DNA of 44,380 nt from positions 1 through 44,380 of the forward strand of contig JAWJLM010000040.1 of assembly GCA_040191315.1 (NCBI GenBank). The letters are read 5' to 3'. Shown one piece after another: positions 34,405 to 42,787 of the stretch. Each line of letters begins with the position of its first letter. The first letter of the stretch is position 1. The notes beneath the pieces were generated by a model, which saw only the letters and a program-made list of their open reading frames with translations, was not told the origin of the DNA and did no database searches. The stretch comes from Bacillaceae bacterium S4-13-56 (GTDB taxonomy: Bacteria > Bacillota > Bacilli > Bacillales > JAWJLM01). A program made the translations under genes and the position numbers.

Positions 34405-35310
34405 ATGAAAATAAAAAAAATTCTATCCATTCTGTTTATGGTTTTAGTACTAGCAGTTATTTCAGCTTGCGGGTCTGACGAAGGTGCATCAGGCGATGAT
34501 TCAAATAACTCCGATGGCGAACAAACGTTGTTAGATCAGATTAAAGAAGAAAATACGGTGACTATCGGTTTTGCGAACGAAGCTCCTTATGCATATGAAG
34601 ATGAGAACGGTGAACTTAAAGGTGCTGCCGTTGAAATTGCAACAAAAGTATTCCATAACATGGGAATTGAAAATGTCGAAGGTAACATTGCGAAATGGGA
34701 TAACCTCATTCCTGGTGTAAAAGCTGGTAACTTTGATGTCGTCACAGCTGCTATGGCTATCCTTCCTGAACGTGCAGAGCAAGTAGATTTTGGTGAGCCA
34801 GAAATTCAATATGGTGAAGGTTTAATTGTTAAAAAAGGGAATCCATTAGATCTCCACAGTTATGCTGACATTGCGAATAACCCTGATGTAACCGTTGCTG
34901 TTATGTCTGGTGCTACAGAAGTTGATTTCTTGAAGGAAATGGGAGTTAGTGAAGATCAAATTATCACTGTAGATGATATTCCTGCTACTTTCTCTGCAGT
35001 CCAATCTGGTCGTGCTGATGCAACAACTGGTACTGAAATGACTGTAAAAATGGCCCTTCAGTCTTCTGACCAAGATGCTTTAGAATTTGTTGAGGACTTT
35101 GAACAGCCGGATATTAAAGGTGTGCCAAGTTATGGAGCTGCTGCCTTTTCTCCTGATAGTGATGCGTTGAGAGAGGCTTACAATGCTGAACTTAAGAAGT
35201 TAAAAGAAAGCGGAGAAATCCTTGATTTAATTACCCCATCTGGATTTGGCGAAGGAAACCTAGTTCCGAATGATCTAACAACTGAACAAGTAATCGAAGA
35301 TTTAAACTAA
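34405..35310 (+). CDS. ehuB: ectoine/hydroxyectoine-type ABC transporter substrate-binding lipoprotein
   Basis: A 301-residue extracytoplasmic binding protein of the polar amino acid family. The signal peptide ends in the lipobox ISAC with Cys22, followed by a Ser/Asp/Asn-rich linker. The mature part starts VTIGFANEAPYAYEDENGEL and has AGNFDVVTAAMAILPERAEQ, typical of EhuB. It captures a compatible solute, most likely ectoine or 5-hydroxyectoine, outside the membrane and hands it to EhuCD. It is the first gene of a four-gene operon; an internal terminator after it should leave it more abundant than the other parts. AGGAGGTCAATTAATTC precedes the ATG. Confidence 0.82.
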   Translation: MKIKKILSILFMVLVLAVISACGSDEGASGDDSNNSDGEQTLLDQIKEENTVTIGFANEAPYAYEDENGELKGAAVEIATKVFHNMGIENVEGNIAKWDNLIPGVKAGNFDVVTAAMAILPERAEQVDFGEPEIQYGEGLIVKKGNPLDLHSYADIANNPDVTVAVMSGATEVDFLKEMGVSEDQIITVDDIPATFSAVQSGRADATTGTEMTVKMALQSSDQDALEFVEDFEQPDIKGVPSYGAAAFSPDSDALREAYNAELKKLKESGEILDLITPSGFGEGNLVPNDLTTEQVIEDLN

Positions 35311-35337
35311 CAACAGGGGAAATACAACATCAACAAC

Positions 35338-35365
35338 AGGCCTCCCTATCTGGGAGGCCTTTTTC
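35338..35365 (+). terminator. partial terminator between ehuB and ehuC
   Basis: AGGCCTCCC and GGGAGGCCT form a strong stem followed by TTTTTCC. Because the operon goes on, it probably attenuates rather than stops transcription. Confidence 0.75.
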
Positions 35366-35379
35366 CTAATTAGAGAGAG

Positions 35380-36048
35380 GTGAGTCCAATTAGTGATATT
35401 GGTACAATTCTACCCATTTTACTCAAAGGTCTAGACATCACACTTAGAGTTCTTATCGTTTCTGCCATCTTTTCCTATCTCGTTGCCTTTATCTTAGGCT
35501 TTGGGCGCTTGTCTAAAAAATTCTTGATTCGAACAATTTCAGGAATCATCATTGAAATTTTTCGAGGCACATCCTTAATTGTCCAACTGTTTTGGTTTGT
35601 CTATGCTGTTCCTATTCTTTTTGGAATTCAATTCGACTCCATCTTTTGGTCGTGTGTCATCGCAATTGCAATGAACTACGGAAGTTATATGTCTGAAACG
35701 GTTCGTGGATCAATTCTTGCTGTTGCTCCCGGCCAAACAGAAGCTGGAATTGCTTTAAATATGTCTTCGTTTCAACGGATGCGAATTGTTATTTTCCCTC
35801 AAGCTGTCCGTATGATGCTTCCAGAGTTCGGAAACTATTTTATTCAAATATTAAAAGCAACATCGCTTATTTCCCTAGTAGGACTATCTGACATCGTCTT
35901 TCAGGGGCAAAAATATACAAATATCAATTTATCTCAAACGCCTACCGTTTATTTTCTAATTCTAGTAGTCTACTTTATCATTGCACTTCCTTTCATTGGA
36001 CTGACTAAATGGTTCGAAAAGCAATCATCGAAAGGAGTGGCTAGCTAA
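35380..36048 (+). CDS. ehuC: ectoine/hydroxyectoine ABC transporter permease
   Basis: A 222-residue permease of the HisMQ type with about five membrane helices. The EAA loop that contacts the ATPase is EAGIALNMSSFQRMRIVIFP. It forms the membrane channel with EhuD. The start is unclear: the GTG at 35380 directly abuts the purine-rich AGAGAG, while the better-spaced codon after AGAGGTGAG is an ATT at 35389. No ATG is available upstream of the first helix. Its stop overlaps the ehuD start (TAATG). Confidence 0.8.
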   Translation: MSPISDIGTILPILLKGLDITLRVLIVSAIFSYLVAFILGFGRLSKKFLIRTISGIIIEIFRGTSLIVQLFWFVYAVPILFGIQFDSIFWSCVIAIAMNYGSYMSETVRGSILAVAPGQTEAGIALNMSSFQRMRIVIFPQAVRMMLPEFGNYFIQILKATSLISLVGLSDIVFQGQKYTNINLSQTPTVYFLILVVYFIIALPFIGLTKWFEKQSSKGVAS

Positions 36049-36764
36049 TGGAAAAGTTTAATTGGGATTTATTTTGGGAGTCATTCCCTGCTGTTTTTCA
36101 AGGTATGTGGGTAACGCTCGGTTTAACCATTGCCTGTTATGTTTTTGCTATGCTGTTTGGATTTGTTTGGGTTATTTTGAAAAGAATACCCTTTAAACCA
36201 CTGCAATGGCTTGTGGCTTTAGTATTGGAGTTTATTCGCTCTACTCCTCCCCTTGTTCAATTATTTTTCTTATTCTTTGGACTACCAATGCTTCCAGGTG
36301 GAGGGATCACACTAAGTCCCATTACGGTTGCTATCCTTGGATTAGGTGTGCATTTTAGTACCTATATTTCTGAAATCTATCGGTCTGGTATTGAGGCAGT
36401 TGACAAGGGGCAATGGGAAGCATCTACCGCATTAAATCTATCAACAAAAGATAAATGGTTTAAAATTATTCTACCGCAGGCCATCCCGCCAACCATTCCG
36501 ATGCTTGGAAACTACTTAATCATCATGTTTAAGGAAATCCCACTTACTTCATCGGTCAGTGTGGCTGGAATGCTATTAATGGCAAAAGAATTCGGAGCAG
36601 ATCACTATGCTTATTTAGAACCATACACATTAGTCGCGCTCTTATTCTTACTCTTAAGCTACCCATCTGCTCTTCTCATTAAGAGATTGGAAATTAAGAT
36701 GAACAGACGCTTTGATAAGAACAGTTCTGGCGGCGCCAAAAAACTTAGTAAGGGAGTGGCTTGA
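36048..36764 (+). CDS. ehuD: ectoine/hydroxyectoine ABC transporter permease
   Basis: A 238-residue HisMQ-type permease, partner of EhuC. EFIRSTPPLVQLFFLFFGLP and the EAA loop EASTALNLSTKDKWFKIILP (about 124-143) are typical. About five membrane helices are seen and a basic tail (NRRFDKNSSGGAKK) ends the protein. The one-base overlap with ehuC implies coupled translation. Confidence 0.83.
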   Translation: MEKFNWDLFWESFPAVFQGMWVTLGLTIACYVFAMLFGFVWVILKRIPFKPLQWLVALVLEFIRSTPPLVQLFFLFFGLPMLPGGGITLSPITVAILGLGVHFSTYISEIYRSGIEAVDKGQWEASTALNLSTKDKWFKIILPQAIPPTIPMLGNYLIIMFKEIPLTSSVSVAGMLLMAKEFGADHYAYLEPYTLVALLFLLLSYPSALLIKRLEIKMNRRFDKNSSGGAKKLSKGVA

Positions 36765-36767
36765 TGC

Positions 36768-37538
36768 ATGGCTGAACCGATTGTAAGATACAAAGACGTT
36801 CATAAATCTTTTGGAGATGTCGAGGTATTAAAAGGCATCGACTTAGAAATTAAACCCGCAGAAAAAGTTGCCGTTATCGGTCCCAGCGGATCAGGTAAAA
36901 CAACAATTATCCGTATGTTAATGACATTAGAAGAACCAACCTCTGGCGTGATCGAAGTTGATGGTCAAAACTTGTGGCAAATGGAGAGAAAGGGTAAAAT
37001 GGTGCGAGCCAACGAAAAGCATCTCCGTAGCATTCGAGGAGATATTGGCATGGTTTTTCAACACTTTAACCTTTTCCCTCATATGACCATTCTAGAAAAT
37101 TGTATGACGGCGCCTATCCACGTAAAAGGAGAATCTAAGGATGAGGTTCAAGCACGTGCGATTGAAATGCTAGAAAAAGTCGGCTTAAGTGATAAGTTGG
37201 AAAACTATCCGAATCAACTTTCTGGGGGACAAAAGCAGCGTGTGGCCATGGCTCGTGCATTAGTTATGCGTCCAAAAGTAATGCTTTTTGACGAAGTTAC
37301 ATCCGCACTTGACCCTGAACTAGTAGGAGAGGTTCTTGAAGTTATTCGTGACATTGCCAAAGAAGGTGAAATGGCCATGGTCCTTGTCACTCACGAAATG
37401 GACTTTGCCCGCGACGTTGCAGACAGAGTATTATTCCTCGACGAAGGCGTTATCGCCCAACAAGGAACACCTGAACAAGTACTAGAACACTCCAACAACG
37501 AACGAATCGAATCATTCCTGAGCCGTTTCCGTTCCTAG
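36768..37538 (+). CDS. ehuA: ectoine/hydroxyectoine ABC transporter ATP-binding protein
   Basis: A 256-residue ABC ATPase. Walker A is GPSGSGKT (38-45), the Q-loop is in GMVFQHFNLFPHMT, the signature is LSGGQKQR, Walker B is VMLFDEVTSALD and the switch His is in VTHEMDF. It powers EhuCD. It is the last gene of the operon and its stop codon abuts a REP-like pair. Gene order B-C-D-A is compatible with Gram-positive ehu loci; polar amino acid importers look very similar, so ectoine is likely but not certain. Confidence 0.83.
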   Translation: MAEPIVRYKDVHKSFGDVEVLKGIDLEIKPAEKVAVIGPSGSGKTTIIRMLMTLEEPTSGVIEVDGQNLWQMERKGKMVRANEKHLRSIRGDIGMVFQHFNLFPHMTILENCMTAPIHVKGESKDEVQARAIEMLEKVGLSDKLENYPNQLSGGQKQRVAMARALVMRPKVMLFDEVTSALDPELVGEVLEVIRDIAKEGEMAMVLVTHEMDFARDVADRVLFLDEGVIAQQGTPEQVLEHSNNERIESFLSRFRS

Positions 37539-37572
37539 GGGACAGGAACACCGGGAGGGACAGGAACGGGCG
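37537..37572 (-). repeat. REP-like pair (inverted partner of 38985-39030)
   Basis: Two cores in a row, GGGGACAGGAACACCGGGAG and GGGACAGGAACGG, start at the ehuA stop codon. The same pair in the other orientation lies on the far side of the transposase gene. Confidence 0.7.
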
Positions 37573-37649
37573 TTTCATTTTCCATCCTTTTCATAGTCCC
37601 TACGTCAAAAACAATGCAAAAAACTCTCTATCAAAGAATTTAAGATAAT

Positions 37650-37681
37650 AAAAAAAGAGCTTGGATTCAAGCTCTTTTTTG
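37650..37681. terminator. bidirectional terminator
   Basis: AAAAAAAGAGCTTG and CAAGCTCTTTTTTG form the stem. It lies between the convergent ehuA and transposase genes. Confidence 0.85.
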
Positions 37682-37779
37682 TTGTGAAAATTATAATGGA
37701 GGTTAATCGAAAATGCTTGCTTCTTATTTTTATCCTCTTACCTTTACTGAGAGAATACGGTTCCACAATTAAGATGATT

Positions 37780-38643
37780 TTAGTTAGTCATATTGCCCTG
37801 AAATATTAGAGGCTCATCCACCTTGGTCTCCTTGTTCCTGTCCCCAGAGTAACCATTCTCACCCAGCAGATGCCTCCCCTCTTTTTTTATCCGATTTATG
37901 GTTGTTTTGGATAGACCAGTGGTTCTCGTTAATTGAGGGGTAGTTATTCCATTTAATTTTGTTAATTCTAAAACTATCGAGTCCCTTTGGTGTTTGTTCA
38001 TTTTTTGCAGATTACTTTTATTTTCTACTCCTAGACATTTCAATTCTTCCAAGACCTCCTGGTCAGTTAATTTAGGGGTTGGTACATCATCTAAGAATTG
38101 ATCTTCTAAAGATACTTTCATCTTCTCTTTAAACATAGAAATGGCTTTTTCTGGGTCTGGAGATAACAATTGAAGGGCTAATGAAGTGTCTATGATCGTG
38201 GAATGGTGGAAGTATTCATGGATACTTGTCCATTGACAAGTGAATACGTCCTTACTTAATCCAGCTTTGACAGGATTTTGATGAATATAACGAAGGACTG
38301 AAAGAAAATATGGTATGCTTTCGACATTCTCACTTCTAAATCTCTCTTGAAATAAATGTCCACTACGATCATATTTATTGTTATACCAAAGAACATAACT
38401 TGCACATATTCGTTGGACAATTCTCGATACCGACTCCTCTGACTCTTTTAACAATAAATGAACGTGATTATCCATTAAACAATACGCATATAGCTTAAAA
38501 CCACAACTTTTTTTGTAGCGAACAACAGTAGACAAGAACCTCAACTTATCCTCCTCTCCCTCAAAAATAACCTGCCGATTAACACCACGAAAAATAATAT
38601 GATACACACCATTACAACTCTTCTTCCTTGCTCCTCTTGGCAT
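37780..38643 (-). CDS. REP-associated tyrosine transposase (RAYT, Y1 HUH family)
   Basis: A 287-residue single-strand transposase-like protein. The opening MPRGARKKSCNGVYHIIFRG, the HUH motif in YCLMDNHVHLLLK and a candidate nucleophile Tyr in the stretch CASYVLWYNNKYDRSGHLFQ define the Y1 family. A C-terminal helix-turn-helix (GITTPQLTRTTGLSKTTINR) follows, as in many Gram-positive RAYTs. The gene stands alone without IS ends. It is bracketed by GGTTCCTGTCCCC-type repeat pairs, and its own last codons overlap another copy. RAYTs are thought to move or amplify such short hairpins. GTGAGGTGCATTT precedes the ATG. Confidence 0.85.
   Translation of the reverse strand: MPRGARKKSCNGVYHIIFRGVNRQVIFEGEEDKLRFLSTVVRYKKSCGFKLYAYCLMDNHVHLLLKESEESVSRIVQRICASYVLWYNNKYDRSGHLFQERFRSENVESIPYFLSVLRYIHQNPVKAGLSKDVFTCQWTSIHEYFHHSTIIDTSLALQLLSPDPEKAISMFKEKMKVSLEDQFLDDVPTPKLTDQEVLEELKCLGVENKSNLQKMNKHQRDSIVLELTKLNGITTPQLTRTTGLSKTTINRIKKEGRHLLGENGYSGDRNKETKVDEPLIFQGNMTN
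37829..37851 (-). repeat. REP-like repeat within the 3' end of the transposase gene
   Basis: Plus strand CCTTGTTCCTGTCCCCAGAG. It encodes residues SGDRNKE of the transposase. Confidence 0.6.
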
Positions 38644-38672
38644 AAATGCACCTCACTTTATTTTGGGTATTT

Positions 38673-38695
38673 GGGGTCAGGAACTGCTGTCCCAC
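38673..38695. repeat. degenerate REP-like repeat
   Basis: Reads GGGGTCAGGAACTGCTGTCC, which holds both CAGGAAC and CTGTCC parts of the family. It lies 30 bases upstream of the transposase start. Confidence 0.35.
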
Positions 38696-38907
38696 ATTTA
38701 ATTAGTAATGGATTAGCTAAAGAAAGTCTAAGGATAGAGGGAAATTGAGTGTTCAAAAGGAACAGAAAAAATTTTGGGGGCATTTTAAAGTGGTCATTGA
38801 ATACTATCTAACTTATACCTAATTTCTACTCTCCCTATGGTAATTCCTCCTCCACTAGAAAATAAAAAATTTCATTTGGATACAAGAAGTTTATCCTTCT
38901 GATAAAT

Positions 38908-38936
38908 AAAAAAAGGGAAAAGGTAATCCTTTTCCC
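38908..38936 (-). terminator. orphan terminator
   Basis: On the minus strand GGGAAAAGG and CCTTTTCCC pair around ATTA, followed by TTTTTTT. No minus-strand gene ends here. In 38644-39200 I find no gene, only repeats and an IS-like scar. Confidence 0.55.
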
Positions 38937-38984
38937 GGGGTCTTCCTAACTACTGAATTAAATCCCTATGGTTATTTTGGGTCT

Positions 38985-39030
38985 TTTGGTTCCTGTCCCC
39001 TACCGGTGTTCCTGTCCCTCCGGGTGTTCG
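38985..39030 (+). repeat. REP-like pair
   Basis: GGTTCCTGTCCCCTACCGGT is followed by GTTCCTGTCCCTCCGGGTG. It matches the pair at 37537-37572 in reverse, so the two bracket the transposase gene as inverted copies. Confidence 0.7.
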
Positions 39031-39084
39031 TATCATAGGTGGAGAAACATATGTTTTTATCACCATTCTTCATCTAAAACGTTA

Positions 39085-39170
39085 ACGTCCGATTGGTTCA
39101 AGGGCCTTTAGGTAATACCCTTAGGTGCTAACAATCAGTGGGGACGGCCACTGATTGAAGTTTCACTTTA
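39085..39170 (-). mobile_element. IS end-like scar, inverted partial copy
   Basis: The minus strand reads AAACTTCAATCAGTGGCCGT, CACTGATTGTTAGCACCTAA and AGGCCCTTGAACCAATCGGA in order, as at 29100-29190. The second half of that element is missing. Confidence 0.5.
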
Positions 39171-39200
39171 TGATAAACTAAGAACAGGAGAGGTGATATT

Positions 39201-39578
39201 ATGGGATTCCTAGATGGATTTATTGGGAATGCATCAGAAGTTGATTTGAAAAATGTAGAGAAACAGTTAGAGCGTATTATCGCGGATCACGAGAAGATTG
39301 AAAAAGCTTATCAAGTCATCAGGGACATGCTTATTTTTACAAACAAGCGGTTAATTCTCGTGGACAAACAAGGGGTTACTGGAAAAAAAGCAGAGTACCA
39401 CTCTATCCCCTACAAGTCTATTACTCATTTTAGCGTAGAGACAGCTGGAACATTTGACATGGATGCAGAACTGAAAATTTGGATTTCTGGAACACCTGAG
39501 CCAATCTCTAAGCAATTCCGTAAAGACGATAACATCTACGATATCCAAAAATCGATTGCTAACTTTATTACGCAGTAA
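39201..39578 (+). CDS. PH-domain protein (bPH family)
   Basis: A 125-residue protein made of one bacterial pleckstrin-homology domain (PF08000 type). The features are the N-terminal MGFLDGFIGNASEVDL, RDMLIFTNKRLILVDKQGVT with strands 3-4 and SIPYKSITHFSVETAGTFDM after it, ending in a helix. These soluble proteins are widespread in Firmicutes with no known ligand. AGGAGAGGTGATATT gives a firm start. Confidence 0.8.
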   Translation: MGFLDGFIGNASEVDLKNVEKQLERIIADHEKIEKAYQVIRDMLIFTNKRLILVDKQGVTGKKAEYHSIPYKSITHFSVETAGTFDMDAELKIWISGTPEPISKQFRKDDNIYDIQKSIANFITQ

Positions 39579-39603
39579 AAGCAACCTACAAAGGTCTTGA
39601 CTT

Positions 39604-39640
39604 CAAACGAGCTTGAATATTCCCAAGCTCGTTTGATTTT
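39604..39640. terminator. bidirectional terminator
   Basis: CAAACGAGCTTG and CAAGCTCGTTTG form a 12-bp stem, T-rich on the right. It lies between the PH-domain gene and ybaK. Confidence 0.8.
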
Positions 39641-39649
39641 AGAAAAGGT

Positions 39650-40132
39650 TTATACAATATCAGCAAATTCCGCTCGCGATACTTCAGCTAAATCCTGTGG
39701 GCTCAATTTTAATTGCATCCCAATTTTCCCTGCACTAACAATAATAAAATCAAGCGCTGTTGCGGTCTTTTCTATATAGGTAGGGAAGGACTTCTTCATT
39801 CCAATTGGCGAGCAGCCACCACGAACATATCCAGTGATTCCAAGGAGTTCTTTTACCGCAATCATTTCTACTTTCTTTTGCCCCACTACTTTAGCTGCCT
39901 TTTTCAAATCAAGTTCCTTTGCGACTGGGACAACAAAGACGTAAAAGTCATTTCTTCCTGCCCTAGCTACCAAAGTTTTATAAACGTACTCATAAGAATA
40001 ACCAATTTTTTCAGAAACAGAAATCCCATCTACCGATTCCCCATCCTTAATTTCGTATCTCAACAGTTCATAAGGAACCTTTTTCTGCTCCACCAAACGT
40101 ACTGCATTCGTTTTTTCTGCTTTTTTAGCCAT
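39650..40132 (-). CDS. ybaK: Cys-tRNA(Pro)/Cys-tRNA deacylase, YbaK/EbsC family
   Basis: A 160-residue trans-editing protein. The conserved Lys is in [10 protein letters not shown] near residue 52 and the loop [16 protein letters not shown] near 105-120 is typical of YbaK. It removes Cys wrongly loaded on tRNA(Pro). It lies 18 bases past the DinB gene, which probably shares its transcript. Confidence 0.88.
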   Translation of the reverse strand: MAKKAEKTNAVRLVEQKKVPYELLRYEIKDGESVDGISVSEKIGYSYEYVYKTLVARAGRNDFYVFVVPVAKELDLKKAAKVVGQKKVEMIAVKELLGITGYVRGGCSPIGMKKSFPTYIEKTATALDFIIVSAGKIGMQLKLSPQDLAEVSRAEFADIV

Positions 40133-40150
40133 GATGCTACCCTACCCCCT

Positions 40151-40594
40151 TTATCTCACAAAAGTAATATAATCTACGTTAATGGGTTCAAGGTCATTTT
40201 CTCTTAACTTCCTATTGACCTGCCCTCGATGGTACTGACCATGCAATGCTATATGAATAAGAATGTCTTTAACTGACGTTTGGAATTCTGTTCCTCTACT
40301 ATTTCTGTAGCTTACAATACGATCTAAATCCGTAAAAGTTAACTGATTAAGGTATTGGCGATATCCTTCTTGATTTTTTTCCGAAAGACCTTGACACTCC
40401 GTTAAACTAAACTCTGCCCATATGGGAAGTTCTGAACTATCCCTCTCTTCTAACCTCGCCAACCAAACCTGTTCAGCACAGAGAATATGAGCAAACAACT
40501 TCCTAGCCTCGTCATTATCTTGGGATTGAAAATTTCCTAAGATGCGCTCGTTCGACCATTTTAAATGGCTAAACATCCTTTGAATGGTTTCCAT
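40151..40594 (-). CDS. DinB-family protein
   Basis: A 147-residue four-helix bundle of the DinB/YfiT type. The metal His residues lie in LFAHILCAEQVWLARL (about 33-48) and DILIHIALHGQYHRGQVNRK (about 109-128). The family includes damage-inducible proteins and thiol transferases; no activity can be told from sequence. It is co-directional with ybaK. Confidence 0.82.
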   Translation of the reverse strand: METIQRMFSHLKWSNERILGNFQSQDNDEARKLFAHILCAEQVWLARLEERDSSELPIWAEFSLTECQGLSEKNQEGYRQYLNQLTFTDLDRIVSYRNSRGTEFQTSVKDILIHIALHGQYHRGQVNRKLRENDLEPINVDYITFVR

Positions 40595-40747
40595 CAGAAA
40601 TCTCTCCTTTTATTGGTCAGTTGACACGCTCGATTCATTCTATTCCATTAATTGTAACACTATATGGAATTTGCTTACAGATTCGTTTATGGATACCTTT
40701 TCTATCTACGATTCTTTTCCAAATATGTTTCATCCACCCTTCAGCAG

Positions 40748-40783
40748 GAAAAAGTGCTTAGAAGTTAATCCAAGCACTCTTTC
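40748..40783 (-). terminator. terminator of the AraC-family gene
   Basis: On the minus strand AGTGCTTGG and the arm AAGCACT form a stem with a long loop, followed by TTTTTCC. Confidence 0.65.
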
Positions 40784-40790
40784 AAAACTA

Positions 40791-41651
40791 CTACTTTACC
40801 GGAATCCAAATTTCAGAATAATAATCTGAACTAGACGTATCTCCATCTGTATAAACTTCTAACTCAGGACCGCCTGCTGGCTGATATCCACTAGACGGAA
40901 ACCATTCAGAAAATATTTGCTTCCATACCTTTTGGATGGCATGTGGCATAGCACCATGTACTTCAAAAACTGCCCACTTAGCTGCTGGAATATCAAGAAG
41001 CTCATATTCTCCTGAATCCCCACCTTCATGCTCCACACTAATCCAATAATCAATCACCTTAGACTGTGGCGTTGTTTTGTCCACACAGACACCCAAAAAC
41101 CCCTTGATCTCTCCTTTTATGAACGGGAGTAATGAATCAGATGATCCACTTGCATTAAACTCGTCCCAAAACTTTGGAATCCCCACCAAGTTTTCCTCAT
41201 TTACTAAAGAAAACTCCCGTCTAATCCCAACAACCTGAAATGCTTCTCTCTCCACCATTCTGTACCTCATTGGATCTGCTCCCTTCAAATTCACCTGAAT
41301 CATCAGGCGTTGATAGAATTGTAGCTTTCCTTCTCCTTTTCGAGCTTCACTTGGTGAAACACCATGAAGTCTACGAAAAGCTTTAGTGAAAGCTTCTGGA
41401 GTTTCATAGCCATATTTGTAGGCAAGATCAATAATTTTGATATCTGTTCTTGTTAATTCTTCCGCAGCACAAGTCAGCCTCCTCCGTTTCAAATACTCTC
41501 CCACAGAAATGTCCGTTAAGATTGTAAACGTTCTTTGAAAATGAAACGGAGATACATTCGATTGTTCCGCTATCTCCTCAAGAGAGATATCCTCCAACAA
41601 ATGATCTTCCATATAATTAATAGATTTTTGCAACGACTCAATAAACGTCAT
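40791..41651 (-). CDS. AraC-family regulator with GyrI-like effector domain
   Basis: A 286-residue protein. Two AraC helix-turn-helix units lie at about residues 5-105 (DISLEEIAEQSNVSPFHFQR, then IIDLAYKYGYETPEAFTKAF and the FRRLHGVSPSEARK signature). A GyrI/AraC_E_bind domain lies at about 125-286, ending SSSDYYSEIWIPVK. The design resembles Rob/BmrR-like sensors of bulky drugs. The ATG at 41649-41651 is nine bases after GGAG; a GTG nine bases earlier overlaps the site. No obvious target pump is next to it. Confidence 0.85.
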   Translation of the reverse strand: MTFIESLQKSINYMEDHLLEDISLEEIAEQSNVSPFHFQRTFTILTDISVGEYLKRRRLTCAAEELTRTDIKIIDLAYKYGYETPEAFTKAFRRLHGVSPSEARKGEGKLQFYQRLMIQVNLKGADPMRYRMVEREAFQVVGIRREFSLVNEENLVGIPKFWDEFNASGSSDSLLPFIKGEIKGFLGVCVDKTTPQSKVIDYWISVEHEGGDSGEYELLDIPAAKWAVFEVHGAMPHAIQKVWKQIFSEWFPSSGYQPAGGPELEVYTDGDTSSSDYYSEIWIPVK

Positions 41652-41796
41652 GGCCTTCACTCCTTACTTCAATTCTATCTCCACTAAAAAATAAAATCCT
41701 GTCCATTCCTGCTCACTTTTGGCAGGGTTTCTTATGAAACTACTTTACCTTGTAAATCGTATATTTTATATATAAATTGATCGGAGTTGATTGTTT

Positions 41797-42261
41797 ATGA
41801 GTAAAGCAAGAATGGAAAGGCTTCTAGACTTAATCCACAAAATAGAACTGGAGACCTATGATAAAACAAAGAGGAAATTACAACTAGACAAAAGCAAACG
41901 AATCTTGGCTAGATTAGATGCTTATTCATCAGAATGTGAGGAATGCACTGAATTGCTTAACGAATGGGAAAGTGCACTCTCTGAACTCCATGAAAAAGCA
42001 TCTTCTCCAAATGATACTGATAAAAAAAATCATTCTTTATTAATCAAAAAAAGCGTCTCACATTTACAAAGTACTCACAAACTTGTAGAAGAAGGTCATT
42101 ACATGAGTATCTATATGACACTAGGGATGAGCATAGGCTTAGTCTTTGGTCTAACTATATTCGACAATCTTGCCCTTGGACTACCAATTGGAATGGTCTT
42201 TGGAATAGCACTAGGAACATCCCTAGATGCCGATGCAAAGAAAAAAGGGAAAACTATTTAG
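41797..42261 (+). CDS. small membrane protein with Gly-rich helices, unknown function
   Basis: A 154-residue protein. The first 100 residues are charged and helical (KIELETYDKTKRKLQLDKSK). The end holds two membrane segments with Gly spacing: YMTLGMSIGLVFGLTIF and LALGLPIGMVFGIALGTS. Similar membrane tails occur in several unnamed Bacillaceae proteins. The ATG at 41797 is ten bases after GGAG. Confidence 0.65.
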   Translation: MSKARMERLLDLIHKIELETYDKTKRKLQLDKSKRILARLDAYSSECEECTELLNEWESALSELHEKASSPNDTDKKNHSLLIKKSVSHLQSTHKLVEEGHYMSIYMTLGMSIGLVFGLTIFDNLALGLPIGMVFGIALGTSLDADAKKKGKTI

Positions 42262-42453
42262 TTTTGAAGTTAGGTTAGGCATTTCTTGTTTCAGTTGGAA
42301 AGCACCTTGGCTAAACTTTGGAAATCCAAAAACAAGTATGCCATTGGTGATCATCACATCACTGTTCTGACCCAATTTATTCTTCTCCCAATCTGTAATA
42401 ACAAGATTAGGATATTCTTGTCTAATTTTATTGAGATAGGATGTAGTATTCAT
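42223..42453 (-). pseudogene. N-terminal fragment of a phosphotransferase (APH-like)
   Basis: The minus strand reads MNTTSYLNKIRQEYPNLVIT, then EKNKLGQNSDVMITNG, VFGFPKFSQGAFQLKQE. This resembles the opening of aminoglycoside phosphotransferase-family kinases: the nucleotide loop GQNNDV and RFPK, here FGFPKF. The similarity fades after about 60 residues and the reading frame overlaps the end of the gene at 41797. The kinase core is absent. It is a remnant and not a working resistance gene. Confidence 0.5.
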
Positions 42454-42565
42454 TAGCAACCTTCACAGATGTTAATTAATATTAACCCAATATTAACCAT
42501 GTTCAAATAAATATGCATATTAATTGCCCTTGTGCAAAAAATACCCTTAAAAAAGGGGCTACGTA

Positions 42566-42784
42566 ATGAACACTTTACAACTAGCGGTCGTTATAATTCT
42601 TGTCACAGGTCTTCTATTGACTATATGGATAGGCAGAAATGTTGCGAGGAGAAAAAGTGAATATGATTACGAAACGAAAGCAACGGAACTAGCTAAGAAA
42701 TCCAGCATATTTAACCCAGTTTTTCTTACGTACATAATTGTCCTTGGTGGTATTTTGATCTTTGTTCTATATATGGCTTTATGA
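42566..42784 (+). CDS. small membrane protein, unknown function
   Basis: The 72-residue protein has two membrane segments (LAVVIILVTGLLLTIWIG and PVFLTYIIVLGGILIFVLYM) with a charged loop between. AAGGGGCTACGTA precedes the ATG and a hairpin follows the stop. The family is not recognised. Confidence 0.6.
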   Translation: MNTLQLAVVIILVTGLLLTIWIGRNVARRKSEYDYETKATELAKKSSIFNPVFLTYIIVLGGILIFVLYMAL

Positions 42785-42787
42785 CGA

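Noticed and set aside
39713-40207. A 164-codon open frame on the plus strand
   Set aside because: It is fully antisense to ybaK and the start of the spacer to DinB, with low-complexity composition and no ribosome site.
42223-42453. Working aminoglycoside resistance gene
   Set aside because: Only an N-terminal fragment exists; the catalytic HxDxxxxN region is absent.
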